DNA of 17,779 nucleotides from Deltaproteobacteria bacterium (GTDB lineage: Bacteria; Desulfobacterota; Dissulfuribacteria; Dissulfuribacterales; QOAL01). The DNA is taken from assembly GCA_026996955.1 (NCBI GenBank), contig JALWJV010000151.1, positions 2,102-19,880 of the forward strand, read 5' to 3'. A program made the position numbers and the translations under genes. Position 1 is the first letter of the stretch. Each line of letters begins with the position of its first letter. Positions 1 to 7,360 of the stretch are shown piece after piece. The notes beneath the pieces were generated by a model. It did not search any database. It was given only the letters and a program-made list of their open reading frames with translations, and was not told the DNA's origin.

Positions 1-35
1 TGAAGGATTATTTCAGGATAACCTCGATAATAACG

Positions 36-854
36 TCATTCCCTGCTGCCAAGTTCCCTGGACCTGCGTGAGGCTGCGCACACCGCATCCATTAAAGCAC
101 CCCTGAAGGCATTTTTTTCAAGGTTGTACAGCCCTTCAATGGTTGTTCCCCCGGGGCTTGTGACCATTGCCGTAAGCTCTGCCGGGTGTTTGCCGGTTTC
201 CATGCACAGTTTTGCAGAGCCCAGCATGGTCTGGACCGCAAGTTTTGTGGCAACATCCCTGGTAAGCCCCTCACGCACCCCGGCATCAATGAGTCCTTCA
301 AGGAATGCAAAGCAGTAGGCAGGCCCGCTTCCGCTGAGTCCCGTAACTGCATCCATCAGGTGTTCCGGGACTTCAACTGCAACACCAACAGCATTAAAGA
401 TGCTAAGTGCAAGCTCCATATCTTCTGCCCGGGCAGAAGCCCCCCTGCATAGCCCTGCAGCCCCGGCCTGAACCAGGGCAGGTGTGTTTGGCATGACACG
501 AATCACCCTTGTACCTTCAGGGAGGCCACTTTCAAGTGTTTTAAGGGGGATACCTGCGGCAATGGATATGATGACATGATGCTCCCTGATGCCCTGACTG
601 ATATCCTTTAGCACAACAGCCATAACCTGGGGTTTTACAGCCAGGATGACAGTATTGCACTGGCTCATTACATCAGAGTTTTCTGACGTGGTCGTTATGT
701 TACATTCCTCCGCCATGTATGCCCGGCGTGCATCAAAGGGCTCTGACACTACTACATTCTGGGGGGCAATAAGGCCCTTTGCCAAAATCCCCTTTACTAG
801 GGCCTCTGCCATCTGCCCCCCGCCTATAAAACCAAGTTTTCCTGAAATTTTCAT
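36..854 (-). CDS. proC: Pyrroline-5-carboxylate reductase
   Basis: This enzyme catalyses the last step of proline synthesis, NAD(P)H-dependent reduction of 1-pyrroline-5-carboxylate, in the cytoplasm. The 272-residue length is normal for the family. The N-terminus carries the Rossmann dinucleotide loop GFIGGGQMAEAL (from about residue 8), followed by VILAVKPQ in the second half of the Rossmann domain. The C-terminal dimerisation and active-site domain has the family signature TGLSGSGPAYCFAFLEGL and the later TSPGGTTIEGL. The gene lies 42 bp downstream of the Fur-FeoA gene on the same strand with no terminator visible between, so the two are probably co-transcribed. Proline synthesis has no obvious link to iron, so this may be simple adjacency. 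No frameshift or missing motif is seen. Confidence 0.96.
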   Translation of the reverse strand: MKISGKLGFIGGGQMAEALVKGILAKGLIAPQNVVVSEPFDARRAYMAEECNITTTSENSDVMSQCNTVILAVKPQVMAVVLKDISQGIREHHVIISIAAGIPLKTLESGLPEGTRVIRVMPNTPALVQAGAAGLCRGASARAEDMELALSIFNAVGVAVEVPEHLMDAVTGLSGSGPAYCFAFLEGLIDAGVREGLTRDVATKLAVQTMLGSAKLCMETGKHPAELTAMVTSPGGTTIEGLYNLEKNAFRGALMDAVCAASRRSRELGSRE

Positions 855-896
855 GTTGCGTTGTTCTCTTGTAAGGCTGATTGTGAGATGTCTTTG

Positions 897-1685
897 TTAT
901 ACTATGCTAACCATAACCTTCTGGGCAAGTCCCTTGCCAAGGGCAATTCTTGTGTTTCGGGCATTAACTATAAACGGTCCGGAGTTGTTCAGTACCTCCA
1001 CCACCTGCCCCACTGACAGCCCCATTGAGTTGAGCCGCTCCTTCAATGTGGCTCCCCCCTCAAAACTTATTATCTTCACCCGTTCTCCCTTTGATGTCAT
1101 GGACAGTGGCAGTATGCGCTCTCCTCCCTGCTGACATTCCGGACACACACCTGCTATGTTCAGTTTGTGGGCAAGGGGCAGGAACTGCTGTTCCCCTGCA
1201 AGTTTGTCAATAAAGTTGTTCAGGGTATCATCTTCAAACTCGATTACCTTGCCGCATTTGGTGCATACAAGGTGATCATGGCGGCTTCCAAGGTGAAGGT
1301 GTTCGTACCAGGGACCGGTCCCGTTAAGGATTACCTTCTGCGCAATTCCATACCTGCAGAGAAGGTCAAGGACCTCGTTTATCGTGGACAGGGGTATGTT
1401 TCGGCCCTGTTTTACCAGTGTGTCATGCAGGTATTCAGGCGTTACATGCCCCTCTGTGCATATAAACAGGTCGAGCACTGCCTCTCCCTGTGGTGGCAGT
1501 GTGTCACAGGTGTGGGATATGAGGTCAAGAAATTCCTGTTTTTCCTTCTGGTGCAGGCGGTCAAAACAAGTCCCGGAGGCAGTGTTGGATGTGGGATTGG
1601 GAGGAACAAAAAAGTCGCTGTTCTTCTTTATGCATGACTTTTTGTCGCAGTTCCGGGATAATTTTTTTTTCAGCTTGAAAAGCAT
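897..1685 (-). CDS. Fur-family repressor fused to a FeoA domain
   Basis: The 262-residue protein joins two iron-related modules. Residues about 45-185 form a Fur-family regulator: a winged helix, then the dimerisation domain with HDHLVCTKCGKVIEFED and two CxxC zinc pairs (C141/C144 and C181/C184). Residues about 190-262 match FeoA, a small SH3-like domain: GATLKERLNSMGLSVGQ, then NTRIALGKGLAQ. Residues 1-44 are a basic, cysteine-containing extension with no recognised domain. The ATG at 1685 is supported by AGGG seven bases upstream, and no other Met precedes the Fur domain. In DtxR/IdeR regulators a related SH3-like domain follows the DNA-binding and dimerisation domains and tunes metal response, so a similar role is plausible here but inferred. 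Which metal is sensed cannot be told. proC follows 42 bp downstream. Confidence 0.88.
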   Translation of the reverse strand: MLFKLKKKLSRNCDKKSCIKKNSDFFVPPNPTSNTASGTCFDRLHQKEKQEFLDLISHTCDTLPPQGEAVLDLFICTEGHVTPEYLHDTLVKQGRNIPLSTINEVLDLLCRYGIAQKVILNGTGPWYEHLHLGSRHDHLVCTKCGKVIEFEDDTLNNFIDKLAGEQQFLPLAHKLNIAGVCPECQQGGERILPLSMTSKGERVKIISFEGGATLKERLNSMGLSVGQVVEVLNNSGPFIVNARNTRIALGKGLAQKVMVSIV

Positions 1686-1741
1686 GGGAATTCCCTGTTG
1701 TGCCGAGATATTTTCTTGCAGTGAGCGAATTGATTAACGCT

Positions 1742-1771
1742 ATCACCATGTGATGTCAACGATAATTTATC
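1742..1771 (-). promoter_or_regulatory. Candidate promoter and operators of fur-feoA
   Basis: On the minus strand a perfect TTGACA (plus-strand tgtcaa, 1754-1759) stands about 70 bases before the Fur-FeoA start. Just downstream of it, where a spacer would lie, is the perfect palindrome ATCAC-CAT-GTGAT (1742-1754). Just upstream is GATAA-T-TTATC (1761-1771), which resembles half of a classical Fur box. No good -10 hexamer is seen 16-18 bases away (TAATCA is the best). The arrangement suggests an autoregulated promoter, but this is visual inference. Confidence 0.35.
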
Positions 1772-1804
1772 TGGTCAAAAGGTCATGCAGTCGGGTAATA
1801 AAGC

Positions 1805-2050
1805 TTTCACCTAGACTGAGCGTTTCAAAATCTGGAAAATTGTTTTTTCAACGAAATTAATAGGAGTTATATCGATTATAGCTTTCCAGTTTTGAAACCC
1901 TCCGGGATTGCCGTATTTACCGTATCTCCTTTGTCAGAGGAATTCCCATATAGCTGACTATTATGGGAAATTCCTCTTTCGCGGATATACAGCAAATCCG
2001 ACAATCGCTCAATCCAGGTTTCACATAGGCTGAGCGTTTCAAGACCTGGA
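1805..2050. repeat. Pair of 32-bp imperfect direct repeats in intergenic spacer
   Basis: The stretches 1805-1836 and 2019-2050 match at 28 of 32 positions, sharing the core CTGAGCGTTTCAA and the ending CTGGA. The first copy also has an inverted partner: GTTTCAAAATCTGGAAA (1822-1838) pairs with TTTCCAGTTTTGAAAC (1883-1898) apart from one extra base. The second copy can fold through CGCTCA/TGAGCG (2006-2011, 2031-2036) or CCAGGT/ACCTGG (2014-2019, 2044-2049). No coding potential is seen. It looks like a decayed dispersed (REP-like) repeat between divergent genes, but no third copy lies in the window to prove it. Confidence 0.6.
1936..1977. repeat. Hairpin-forming inverted repeat
   Basis: AGAGGAATTCCCATA (1936-1950) pairs with TATGGGAAATTCCTCT (1962-1977) over 15 base pairs with one bulged base and an 11-base loop. 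No T-run follows on either strand, so it is not a convincing intrinsic terminator. It lies between the two 32-bp repeats and is probably part of the same repeat structure. Confidence 0.6.
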
Positions 2051-2085
2051 GAGAGAATTCTTTAGTTGTTGCAGGGAGATTGCAA

Positions 2086-2565
2086 ATGGAGCGTAAAATG
2101 TTCAGATATTCATTGAATGTCGTGTTGGTGGAGCCTGAGATACCTCCAAATACCGGTAATATCGCGCGGATGTGCGCTGCCACAGGCTCTGTCCTGCATC
2201 TGGTTCATCCTCTTGGGTTTCGTACCGATGACAGGAGTCTGAAACGAGCAGGCCTTGATTACTGGAAGAATGTGCAGGTGGTGCACCATACCGGTATCAA
2301 GGCATTTCTTGAAAAAAATGGGGACAAGGAGCTTTTTCTCTTTACCAAAAGGGCAGAAAGGCTTTATACCACTGCCCCGTGGACCCCGGGGTGCTGGTTA
2401 CTTTTTGGGAGTGAAACATCCGGGTTGCCACCGGAACTTCTTGAACAATACAGTGAACGCACCTATGCCATTCCAATGATAACAGAGCATGTCCGCAGCC
2501 TTAATCTTTCAACCGCGGCCGGGATCGTTACCTATGAGGCCTGCAGGCAGCTTCATGGATGGTAA
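2086..2565 (+). CDS. trmL: tRNA (cytidine(34)-2'-O)-methyltransferase
   Basis: This SPOUT-class enzyme transfers a methyl group from S-adenosylmethionine to the 2'-hydroxyl of the wobble nucleotide in certain leucine tRNAs. The 159-residue protein shows the TrmL signatures in order: PEIPPNTGNIARMCAATG near the N-terminus, LFGSETSGLP in the middle, and RSLNLSTAAGIVTYEA at the C-terminus, the last two forming the trefoil-knot cofactor site. The ATG at 2086 is chosen because AGGGAG (2073-2078) sits seven bases before it. A TTG two codons upstream is in frame but badly placed against that site. The gene stands alone, converging with the downstream transglycosylase gene. Its upstream region carries the 32-bp repeats. 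Confidence 0.93.
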   Translation: MERKMFRYSLNVVLVEPEIPPNTGNIARMCAATGSVLHLVHPLGFRTDDRSLKRAGLDYWKNVQVVHHTGIKAFLEKNGDKELFLFTKRAERLYTTAPWTPGCWLLFGSETSGLPPELLEQYSERTYAIPMITEHVRSLNLSTAAGIVTYEACRQLHGW

Positions 2566-2581
2566 CGGGCTGGTGACAGGC

Positions 2582-4378
2582 TTACCTGCTTAAAATCAGG
2601 ACCTGCCCCGGGTAGATCATGCTTGAGGACGAAAGGCCGTTCATTTTTAACAGCCTTGAAAGCGTGATATTGTATTTTTTTGCCACGGTTGAGAGGGTAT
2701 CCCCTCTTTTTACGTGATAAATCCGTGTATTCCGGACGGTCTTTCTGCGGTTGGTCCTTACCTTCAGGGTCTGTCCCACTGCCAGGCAGTTACTGGAAAG
2801 GCCGTTCAGTCTCTTAAGCTCATCAACACTCATGTGAAACATCTGGGCAATATCCCAGAGAGAATCCCCCTTCTTTACCCTGTACCGGCCATTGGATGTG
2901 AGTTTCACCCGCCTGTTTTTACGATATGATGAGGCAGATGCCACCTTTGTTCTTCCAGCAGGAATTTTTAGCCTCTGTCCCATGCGTATCATGTTGCTAC
3001 GCAGCCGATTGGTGCGTTTGATAGCCCGTACAGATGTGCGGTAGCGTTTTGCAATTGATGACAGGGTCTCTCCTCTCCTGACTCTGTGTGTAACGTAGTA
3101 GGTGCGTGGAGGATGCCATTTTTTGATGGTGTTAAGTTTGGCAAGGAGGATGCTGGATGTGCCGGCAGGCACCTTGAGCTCAAAGGGCTTGTCAGGGGTG
3201 ACATGATGCCTGAGCTCCGGGTTCAGCAGTTTTAGTGTAGTGGTAGGAACCCCCATTGCTGCGGCAATGGCACTCAGTTTCATCTGCTTGTTTACTGTCA
3301 CTGTGTCATAGGTAAGGGGCGGGTCCGGTTCCCCCAGTTCCATGCCATATTTTGAGGGGTTTTTTATAATGTGCAGGGTGGCAAGAAACCTGGGTACATA
3401 ACGTGCTGTTTCAGAAGGGAGGTTTCTGTAAAGGTCCCAGAAGTTGTCAAGGTAGTTGATTTTCTGCTTGTTAATCGCCCTGAGCACATTGCCCTCGCCG
3501 CAGTTGTAGGCAGCAAGCACTGTGCTCCAGTCTCCGAACATCTCGTGGAGCTCTGAGAGGTAGGCGATTGCAGCCAGGGTGGATTTTTTCGGATCCAGTC
3601 GTTCATCTATCCAGGTTGTGCGTTTCAGTCCGAACTTGTACCCTGTGGACGGTATAAACTGCCACAGTCCAAGCGCCCTGGCGTGTGAGAGTGCCCGGGT
3701 CTTGAATCCGCTTTCAATCAGGGGGAGCCATGAAAGATCTTCCGGAAGCCCGGCCTTTTTAAGCTCTTTAAGGATCATTGGCCTGTAAAGGCCGGACCTG
3801 CGGTATGATGCCAGAAAGAACTTTTTCTCCTTTCCTGTGAACCGTTTGATCTCATCCTGAACATAGCGGTTCATCTCCAAAGGAATTGCATCATGTTTTC
3901 CCTTGGCAATGGTAAAACGTGATGCCTTTATCTCAAGAAGCCTTTTGGAGATAACAAACCGCATGTCATCTTTCTGCTGCAAAATTTCAGGCGAGCTGTC
4001 TGACGGGATTTGAAGGATCAGGCTGTAAGCCTGATCAAGGTACTTTATTGCCCTTTCATTGTCGCCGTTTCTCCACATTGTCCTGGCGGCATCGCAAAGG
4101 GCCATTGCATGGTCAATGCGTCCCTGATCGCTGTTGTCGAATTTCTTTGTAAGACAGACACCGGCACCAGGAAACATCAGGTCTGTGGATGTTTCTGCCT
4201 GATCATCAGAGTCAGCGATTTCCTTTTTTGCAATCCGGTTTATGTAATCAACATTTTTTTGGTCTGGAGCGCTGGAAACAGTGATTGTGCCTGGGTGGAT
4301 TACCTCTGTTTTGTGAGAACATCCTGTGACGGCTGATAATAGAATAAGTAAGGATAATATTTTACTGATTTGTTTCAT
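2582..4378 (-). CDS. mltD: MltD-like membrane-bound lytic murein transglycosylase, LysM repeats
   Basis: This predicted lipoprotein cleaves peptidoglycan glycan strands, releasing anhydromuropeptides during wall remodelling. The start at 4378 is preferred over an upstream in-frame ATG (4480) because it begins a clean lipoprotein signal (MKQISKILSLLILL) with lipobox AVTGC, giving 598 residues and lipidated Cys20; no strong ribosome-binding site precedes either start. Order: a helical TPR-like stretch (about 90-130), an SLT domain (about 200-340) with catalytic Glu222 in LPLIESGFK, ALGLWQFIPSTG and AAYNCGEGNV, a degenerate LysM-like region (about 359-404), then three LysM domains (about 430-474, 498-542, 553-597). 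E. coli MltD is about 450 residues with two LysM domains, so this version is longer. Basic linkers separate the LysM units. It is probably monocistronic. Confidence 0.92.
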   Translation of the reverse strand: MKQISKILSLLILLSAVTGCSHKTEVIHPGTITVSSAPDQKNVDYINRIAKKEIADSDDQAETSTDLMFPGAGVCLTKKFDNSDQGRIDHAMALCDAARTMWRNGDNERAIKYLDQAYSLILQIPSDSSPEILQQKDDMRFVISKRLLEIKASRFTIAKGKHDAIPLEMNRYVQDEIKRFTGKEKKFFLASYRRSGLYRPMILKELKKAGLPEDLSWLPLIESGFKTRALSHARALGLWQFIPSTGYKFGLKRTTWIDERLDPKKSTLAAIAYLSELHEMFGDWSTVLAAYNCGEGNVLRAINKQKINYLDNFWDLYRNLPSETARYVPRFLATLHIIKNPSKYGMELGEPDPPLTYDTVTVNKQMKLSAIAAAMGVPTTTLKLLNPELRHHVTPDKPFELKVPAGTSSILLAKLNTIKKWHPPRTYYVTHRVRRGETLSSIAKRYRTSVRAIKRTNRLRSNMIRMGQRLKIPAGRTKVASASSYRKNRRVKLTSNGRYRVKKGDSLWDIAQMFHMSVDELKRLNGLSSNCLAVGQTLKVRTNRRKTVRNTRIYHVKRGDTLSTVAKKYNITLSRLLKMNGLSSSSMIYPGQVLILSR

Positions 4379-4590
4379 GGATATATAACTGACGGCCTTA
4401 TTTAACTTGTTGCTTATCTTTGATGTACGTGAAAGGTATGTTTTGTTGGAGTTAAGTTGATAATTCTCGAACAAAACCATATTTAATTAATTTGATTCGA
4501 AATGAAGATTATGTGAATTCAAACCTGGAGATTTGATGATTGCATTCAGCTTATTGTACACCAAAATATAAAGCGGTAAAGGAGAAATAA

Positions 4591-4621
4591 TGCTGCTCCT
4601 ACAGGGCAGGAGAGTGCAGCA
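4591..4621 (-). terminator. Hairpin overlapping the bioD stop, possible weak terminator
   Basis: TGCTGCTCCT pairs with AGGAG and CAGCA across the bioD stop codon, leaving an asymmetric AGTG bulge. On the minus strand the hairpin is followed by ATTATTTCTCC, a poor T-run. It could reduce read-through into the mltD upstream region, but it is not a textbook terminator. Confidence 0.3.
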
Positions 4622-5309
4622 GCTTTGAAAATATGGAGTTCCCTGCATCAATAGCCTTATCAAATGCCTTGACCCTGTCAAGCACTCCGAGAACCGGTAC
4701 GCCGGAAATATCTTCAATGACCCTGGCATTGTCCCTGACTATATCCGGATGCTCCATCTCTTTGGCAACGGCTGGCGGATATTCCTGACTGTTCAGCACA
4801 ACTCCTGCACAGGGAATCTTTCTCTGGCTCAAGGCTTCAATTGAGAGCAGTGTATGGTTTATGGTGCCAAGCCCTGCTGCAGCCACAATAAGGGTGGGAA
4901 GTTTTAATTCCTCTACGATGTCTATAAGCAGGGCCTTTCGGGTAAGGGGCACCATTAGGCCCCCGGCCCCCTCAGCCATAAGCACTTGGAAGTGTTTCCT
5001 CATATCCTTGAATCCCTGAATGATTTTTTCTGAAGAAATATCAACCTTCTGTTTTTCTGCTGCAAGATGGGGAGATGCCGGGAATTCCAGGCAGTAAATT
5101 GATTGCAGGTTGTTTATGTCTTTGTTCTGCTGCAATCCTGGTACATTTTCCGCTATAAAGGCAAGGTCATCAGCAAAATCTGCGTTACCTGTGCTTACCC
5201 ACTTCTGTACCCCTGTTTTCATGCCATTTTTATGGAAGTGGTGTGCAAGCAGTGCTGTGACAAAGGTCTTGCCAACTCCTGTTCCTGTTCCTGTTATGAA
5301 AAGTTCCAT
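4599..5309 (-). CDS. bioD: ATP-dependent dethiobiotin synthetase
   Basis: BioD closes the ureido ring of dethiobiotin from 7,8-diaminopelargonate, bicarbonate and ATP, the penultimate step of biotin synthesis. The start at 5309 puts the P-loop GTGTGVGKT at residues 7-15, as in the family, and gives 236 residues; the longer frame adds 34 residues that overlap the upstream gene. Other family motifs are AEGAGGLMVPL (magnesium and phosphate site) and GVVLN in the nucleotide-binding region. The usual KP after the second strand is here KW (VQKWVSTG), a small oddity. No strong ribosome-binding site is seen at this ATG. The gene follows the HsdR-N-like gene by 34 bases on the same strand. No other bio genes are in the window. 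A hairpin (4591-4621) covers its stop codon. Confidence 0.92.
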   Translation of the reverse strand: MELFITGTGTGVGKTFVTALLAHHFHKNGMKTGVQKWVSTGNADFADDLAFIAENVPGLQQNKDINNLQSIYCLEFPASPHLAAEKQKVDISSEKIIQGFKDMRKHFQVLMAEGAGGLMVPLTRKALLIDIVEELKLPTLIVAAAGLGTINHTLLSIEALSQRKIPCAGVVLNSQEYPPAVAKEMEHPDIVRDNARVIEDISGVPVLGVLDRVKAFDKAIDAGNSIFSKLLHSPAL

Positions 5310-5343
5310 GATGTATGAAGAAAAATGAAATCGGGTGAGGATG

Positions 5344-5925
5344 TTAACCCTCTCTGGCTCCGGGCAGGGCACATGGTCCACCTGTGCAGCAGACCTCAAC
5401 GTCACAGGCATTCAGTATCCTGAGCTCCCTTTCCCGTTTTTCTTCCGGAAATGGCTCTGGCGGGAATTGTGATATCAGGTCCCGGGCATCTTTTCTGGAT
5501 GGAATTGCCTCAAGTCCCTTCCCCAGCTCTTTGCCGTGTCCTGTTTCAAGGATTACGGCGTCTGTACCGTTTGTCACCACCGCTACGGGGATTCTTGCGT
5601 CTGGAAGCAGGACCCTTGCGGCTGCTATGGCTGGTCGCTGTCTTGTGACAATGGAGCCTGGCCCATAGCGTATAATCATAAAGGGCTGTTTGTCCAGGTA
5701 AACCAGAAAGTCAATGCGGGAGGTAACGTAGTTGTCTGAAAAAAGTGTTTCTATCTTCTGGCGTGGTACAATCTCTTCTTTGCCCCATCCCTTTTGGTTT
5801 ACCAGTAGCCGGGCGATTTTCTGGCGAAACCTCTCATCATCTGTATCCACCAGTTCTTCGCCAGTGATAAAGTCCTTGCATTTTCCGTAAATAAGATGGT
5901 GACTTGGAATGTCTTTGGCAGCCAT
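5344..5925 (-). CDS. HsdR N-terminal-domain-like protein (degenerate PD-(D/E)XK fold)
   Basis: The 193-residue protein resembles the stand-alone N-terminal domain of type I restriction R subunits (HSDR_N_2 type). Residues 29-57 (DDERFRQKIARLLV, GWGKEEI) match the family's first helix and following strand, and SRIDFLVYLDKQPFMIIRYG (69-88) is the usual core. The Asp of the PD-(D/E)XK motif is present (D72), but the expected (D/E)xK two strands later is IRYG, so nuclease activity is unlikely. The Cys-rich tail (CDVEVCCTGGPC, 174-185) could bind a metal. No hsdM or hsdS lies nearby, so this is not a restriction locus. It sits 34 bases upstream of bioD and probably shares its transcript. Its function is unknown; a nucleic-acid-binding role is only a guess. 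Confidence 0.72.
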   Translation of the reverse strand: MAAKDIPSHHLIYGKCKDFITGEELVDTDDERFRQKIARLLVNQKGWGKEEIVPRQKIETLFSDNYVTSRIDFLVYLDKQPFMIIRYGPGSIVTRQRPAIAAARVLLPDARIPVAVVTNGTDAVILETGHGKELGKGLEAIPSRKDARDLISQFPPEPFPEEKRERELRILNACDVEVCCTGGPCALPGAREG

Positions 5926-5960
5926 GCCGTAAATTATATGTGTTTTTATCCGGATTTTCC

Positions 5961-5988
5961 AGAACTGTTTTGCTTTGAAAAAAGTTCT
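5961..5988. repeat. Inverted repeat upstream of the HsdR-N-like gene
   Basis: AGAACTGTTTT (5961-5971) pairs with AAAAAAGTTCT (5978-5988) with one mismatch and a 6-base loop. It lies about 36 bases upstream of the start at 5925, so it could be an operator. No T-run follows on either strand. A second hairpin, TGGCAG...CTGCCA (6039-6066), lies in the same 200-base spacer, which otherwise shows nothing. Confidence 0.4.
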
Positions 5989-6126
5989 GTCCCTTGCGTG
6001 AGCGCATGTGGAAAAATTTGGATGGTGAATGTGGGGATTGGCAGAAGGGTTTTACCCCTCCTGCCAGCATGAAATTGAGGGGAATTGTTATTGTTCTGAT
6101 GAAAATGCCGACCTTAATCTCGATTA

Positions 6127-6582
6127 TCAGGACTTGTCCTTCTCAATCATGGCCTCAAGGTTATGCCAGATTTTGGTAAGGGCACTCCTTACTTCCTCAA
6201 GCTTTTCAGGCTCTATGCCTTCAACCGCCTTGGAGTGCACAAGTTTGCCCACGCGGTTTACCATCTTTCTCATCTGTTTGCCCTTTGGCTTCAGAAAGAT
6301 GTGGTGTGCACGCCTGTCTGTGGGGACACTTCTGCGTTCGATGTATCCAGCCTGTTCCATCTTGTCCAGGGTACGGACAAGGGTGGGGCTTTCAATAAAG
6401 AGGCGCGATGCAAGTTCAGTCTGGGTCAGGCCCTCTTCTTCAAGAAGTTTTGCAAGTACACAGAACTGCGCGCTGGTAATGTCTTCTGCCTCAAGTTCAC
6501 TGTCAAATGCCTTGTAAAAGACCTTGACAAGCCTGTTTGCTACAAATCCAAGGCATTCATCAATAGTAAAGTTGTTTTTCAT
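6127..6582 (-). CDS. MarR-family transcriptional regulator
   Basis: This is a 151-residue winged-helix regulator of normal MarR length. The DNA-binding part is clear: ITSAQFCVLAKLLEEEGLTQ, then TELASRLFIESPTLVRTLDK as helix-turn-helix, then AGYIERRSVPTDRRAHHIFL, whose DxR is the MarR wing signature. The flanking N- and C-terminal helices would form the dimer. Its start overlaps the cmk stop by four bases (ATGA), so it is translated from the cmk transcript and the two are probably coupled. MarR proteins usually sense phenolic or oxidising ligands and often repress an adjacent divergent gene, but no such neighbour exists here; its target is unknown. Confidence 0.93.
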   Translation of the reverse strand: MKNNFTIDECLGFVANRLVKVFYKAFDSELEAEDITSAQFCVLAKLLEEEGLTQTELASRLFIESPTLVRTLDKMEQAGYIERRSVPTDRRAHHIFLKPKGKQMRKMVNRVGKLVHSKAVEGIEPEKLEEVRSALTKIWHNLEAMIEKDKS

Positions 6583-7238
6583 GACTTTTCTCTCTTTTTA
6601 TTTATTTCTGAAAGAATAAAATCGACCACCTGTGCAGGTGAAAGTGACGTAGAGTCCACAATAGCTGCGTCCTCGGCCGGTTTTAACGGGCATATAGCAC
6701 GAGAGATATCAGCCCGGTCTCTTTCTATAATTTGTTTTAATATGATTTCATATTGCACTATTTCACCCGCAGATTCAAGCTGTTTTTTTCTCCTTCGTGC
6801 TCGCTCTTCTGGAGATGCGTCGAGGAAAAATTTGTAATCTGCATCAGGAAATACCACAGTGCCCATGTCCCTGCCTTCGGCTACGCACCTTCCCCTGCTG
6901 CCTATTTGTTGTTGAAGTTCGATCAACCTTTCACGTACAGCCGGTATTGCCGAGACCTGTGAGGCGAGCATATCCATTTTGGGGGTTCGTATAAGCCCGG
7001 TAACATCCTCACCGTTAATAAAAATTTTCTCTCCCTCAAAGTGGATATCGCATTTTTTGCATATATCCGCAGCGGCCTCACTGTCAGACAGGTCTGTGTT
7101 CTGCCTGTCCAGCAGCCATGCAACGGCACGGTACATTGCCCCGGTATCCAAGCGGTTGTATCCAAGCCGTTGGGCAACCATGCGGCTTATTGTGCTCTTG
7201 CCTGCCCCTGCAGGTCCATCAATGGTAACTATATCCAT
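6579..7238 (-). CDS. cmk: Cytidylate kinase
   Basis: Cmk phosphorylates CMP and dCMP using ATP, recycling pyrimidine nucleotides from RNA and lipid turnover. The 219-residue length is typical. The P-loop GPAGAGKS lies at residues 8-15, followed by YNRLDTGAMYRAVAWLL (the NMP-binding region), an internal CMP-binding insert, VAEGRDMGTVVFPDADYKFF in the central part, and the lid SPEERARRRKKQL. The ATG at 7238 begins directly with the first strand (MDIVTIDGP). A 122-base AT-rich spacer separates it from the upstream methyltransferase gene, so it probably has its own promoter, though none is convincing. It is followed by the overlapping marR gene. Confidence 0.96.
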   Translation of the reverse strand: MDIVTIDGPAGAGKSTISRMVAQRLGYNRLDTGAMYRAVAWLLDRQNTDLSDSEAAADICKKCDIHFEGEKIFINGEDVTGLIRTPKMDMLASQVSAIPAVRERLIELQQQIGSRGRCVAEGRDMGTVVFPDADYKFFLDASPEERARRRKKQLESAGEIVQYEIILKQIIERDRADISRAICPLKPAEDAAIVDSTSLSPAQVVDFILSEINKKREKS

Positions 7239-7360
7239 CTTGTTCGGCAGTTGATTGTTTTTTGTTTAATTTATTTGGTTATTTTTCAAATATTATTGTT
7301 ATCTTTATTCAGAAAAATATTCATACATCAGCCAGGGCAGAGGTGCAACTTTTGAAATGT

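Noticed and set aside
646..1134. A 162-codon plus-strand frame.
   Set aside because: It runs antisense across proC and the Fur-FeoA gene, both strongly supported.
1805..2050. CRISPR-like array from the 32-bp repeats.
   Set aside because: Only two imperfect copies about 214 bases apart, with hairpins between; no regular spacers or cas genes.
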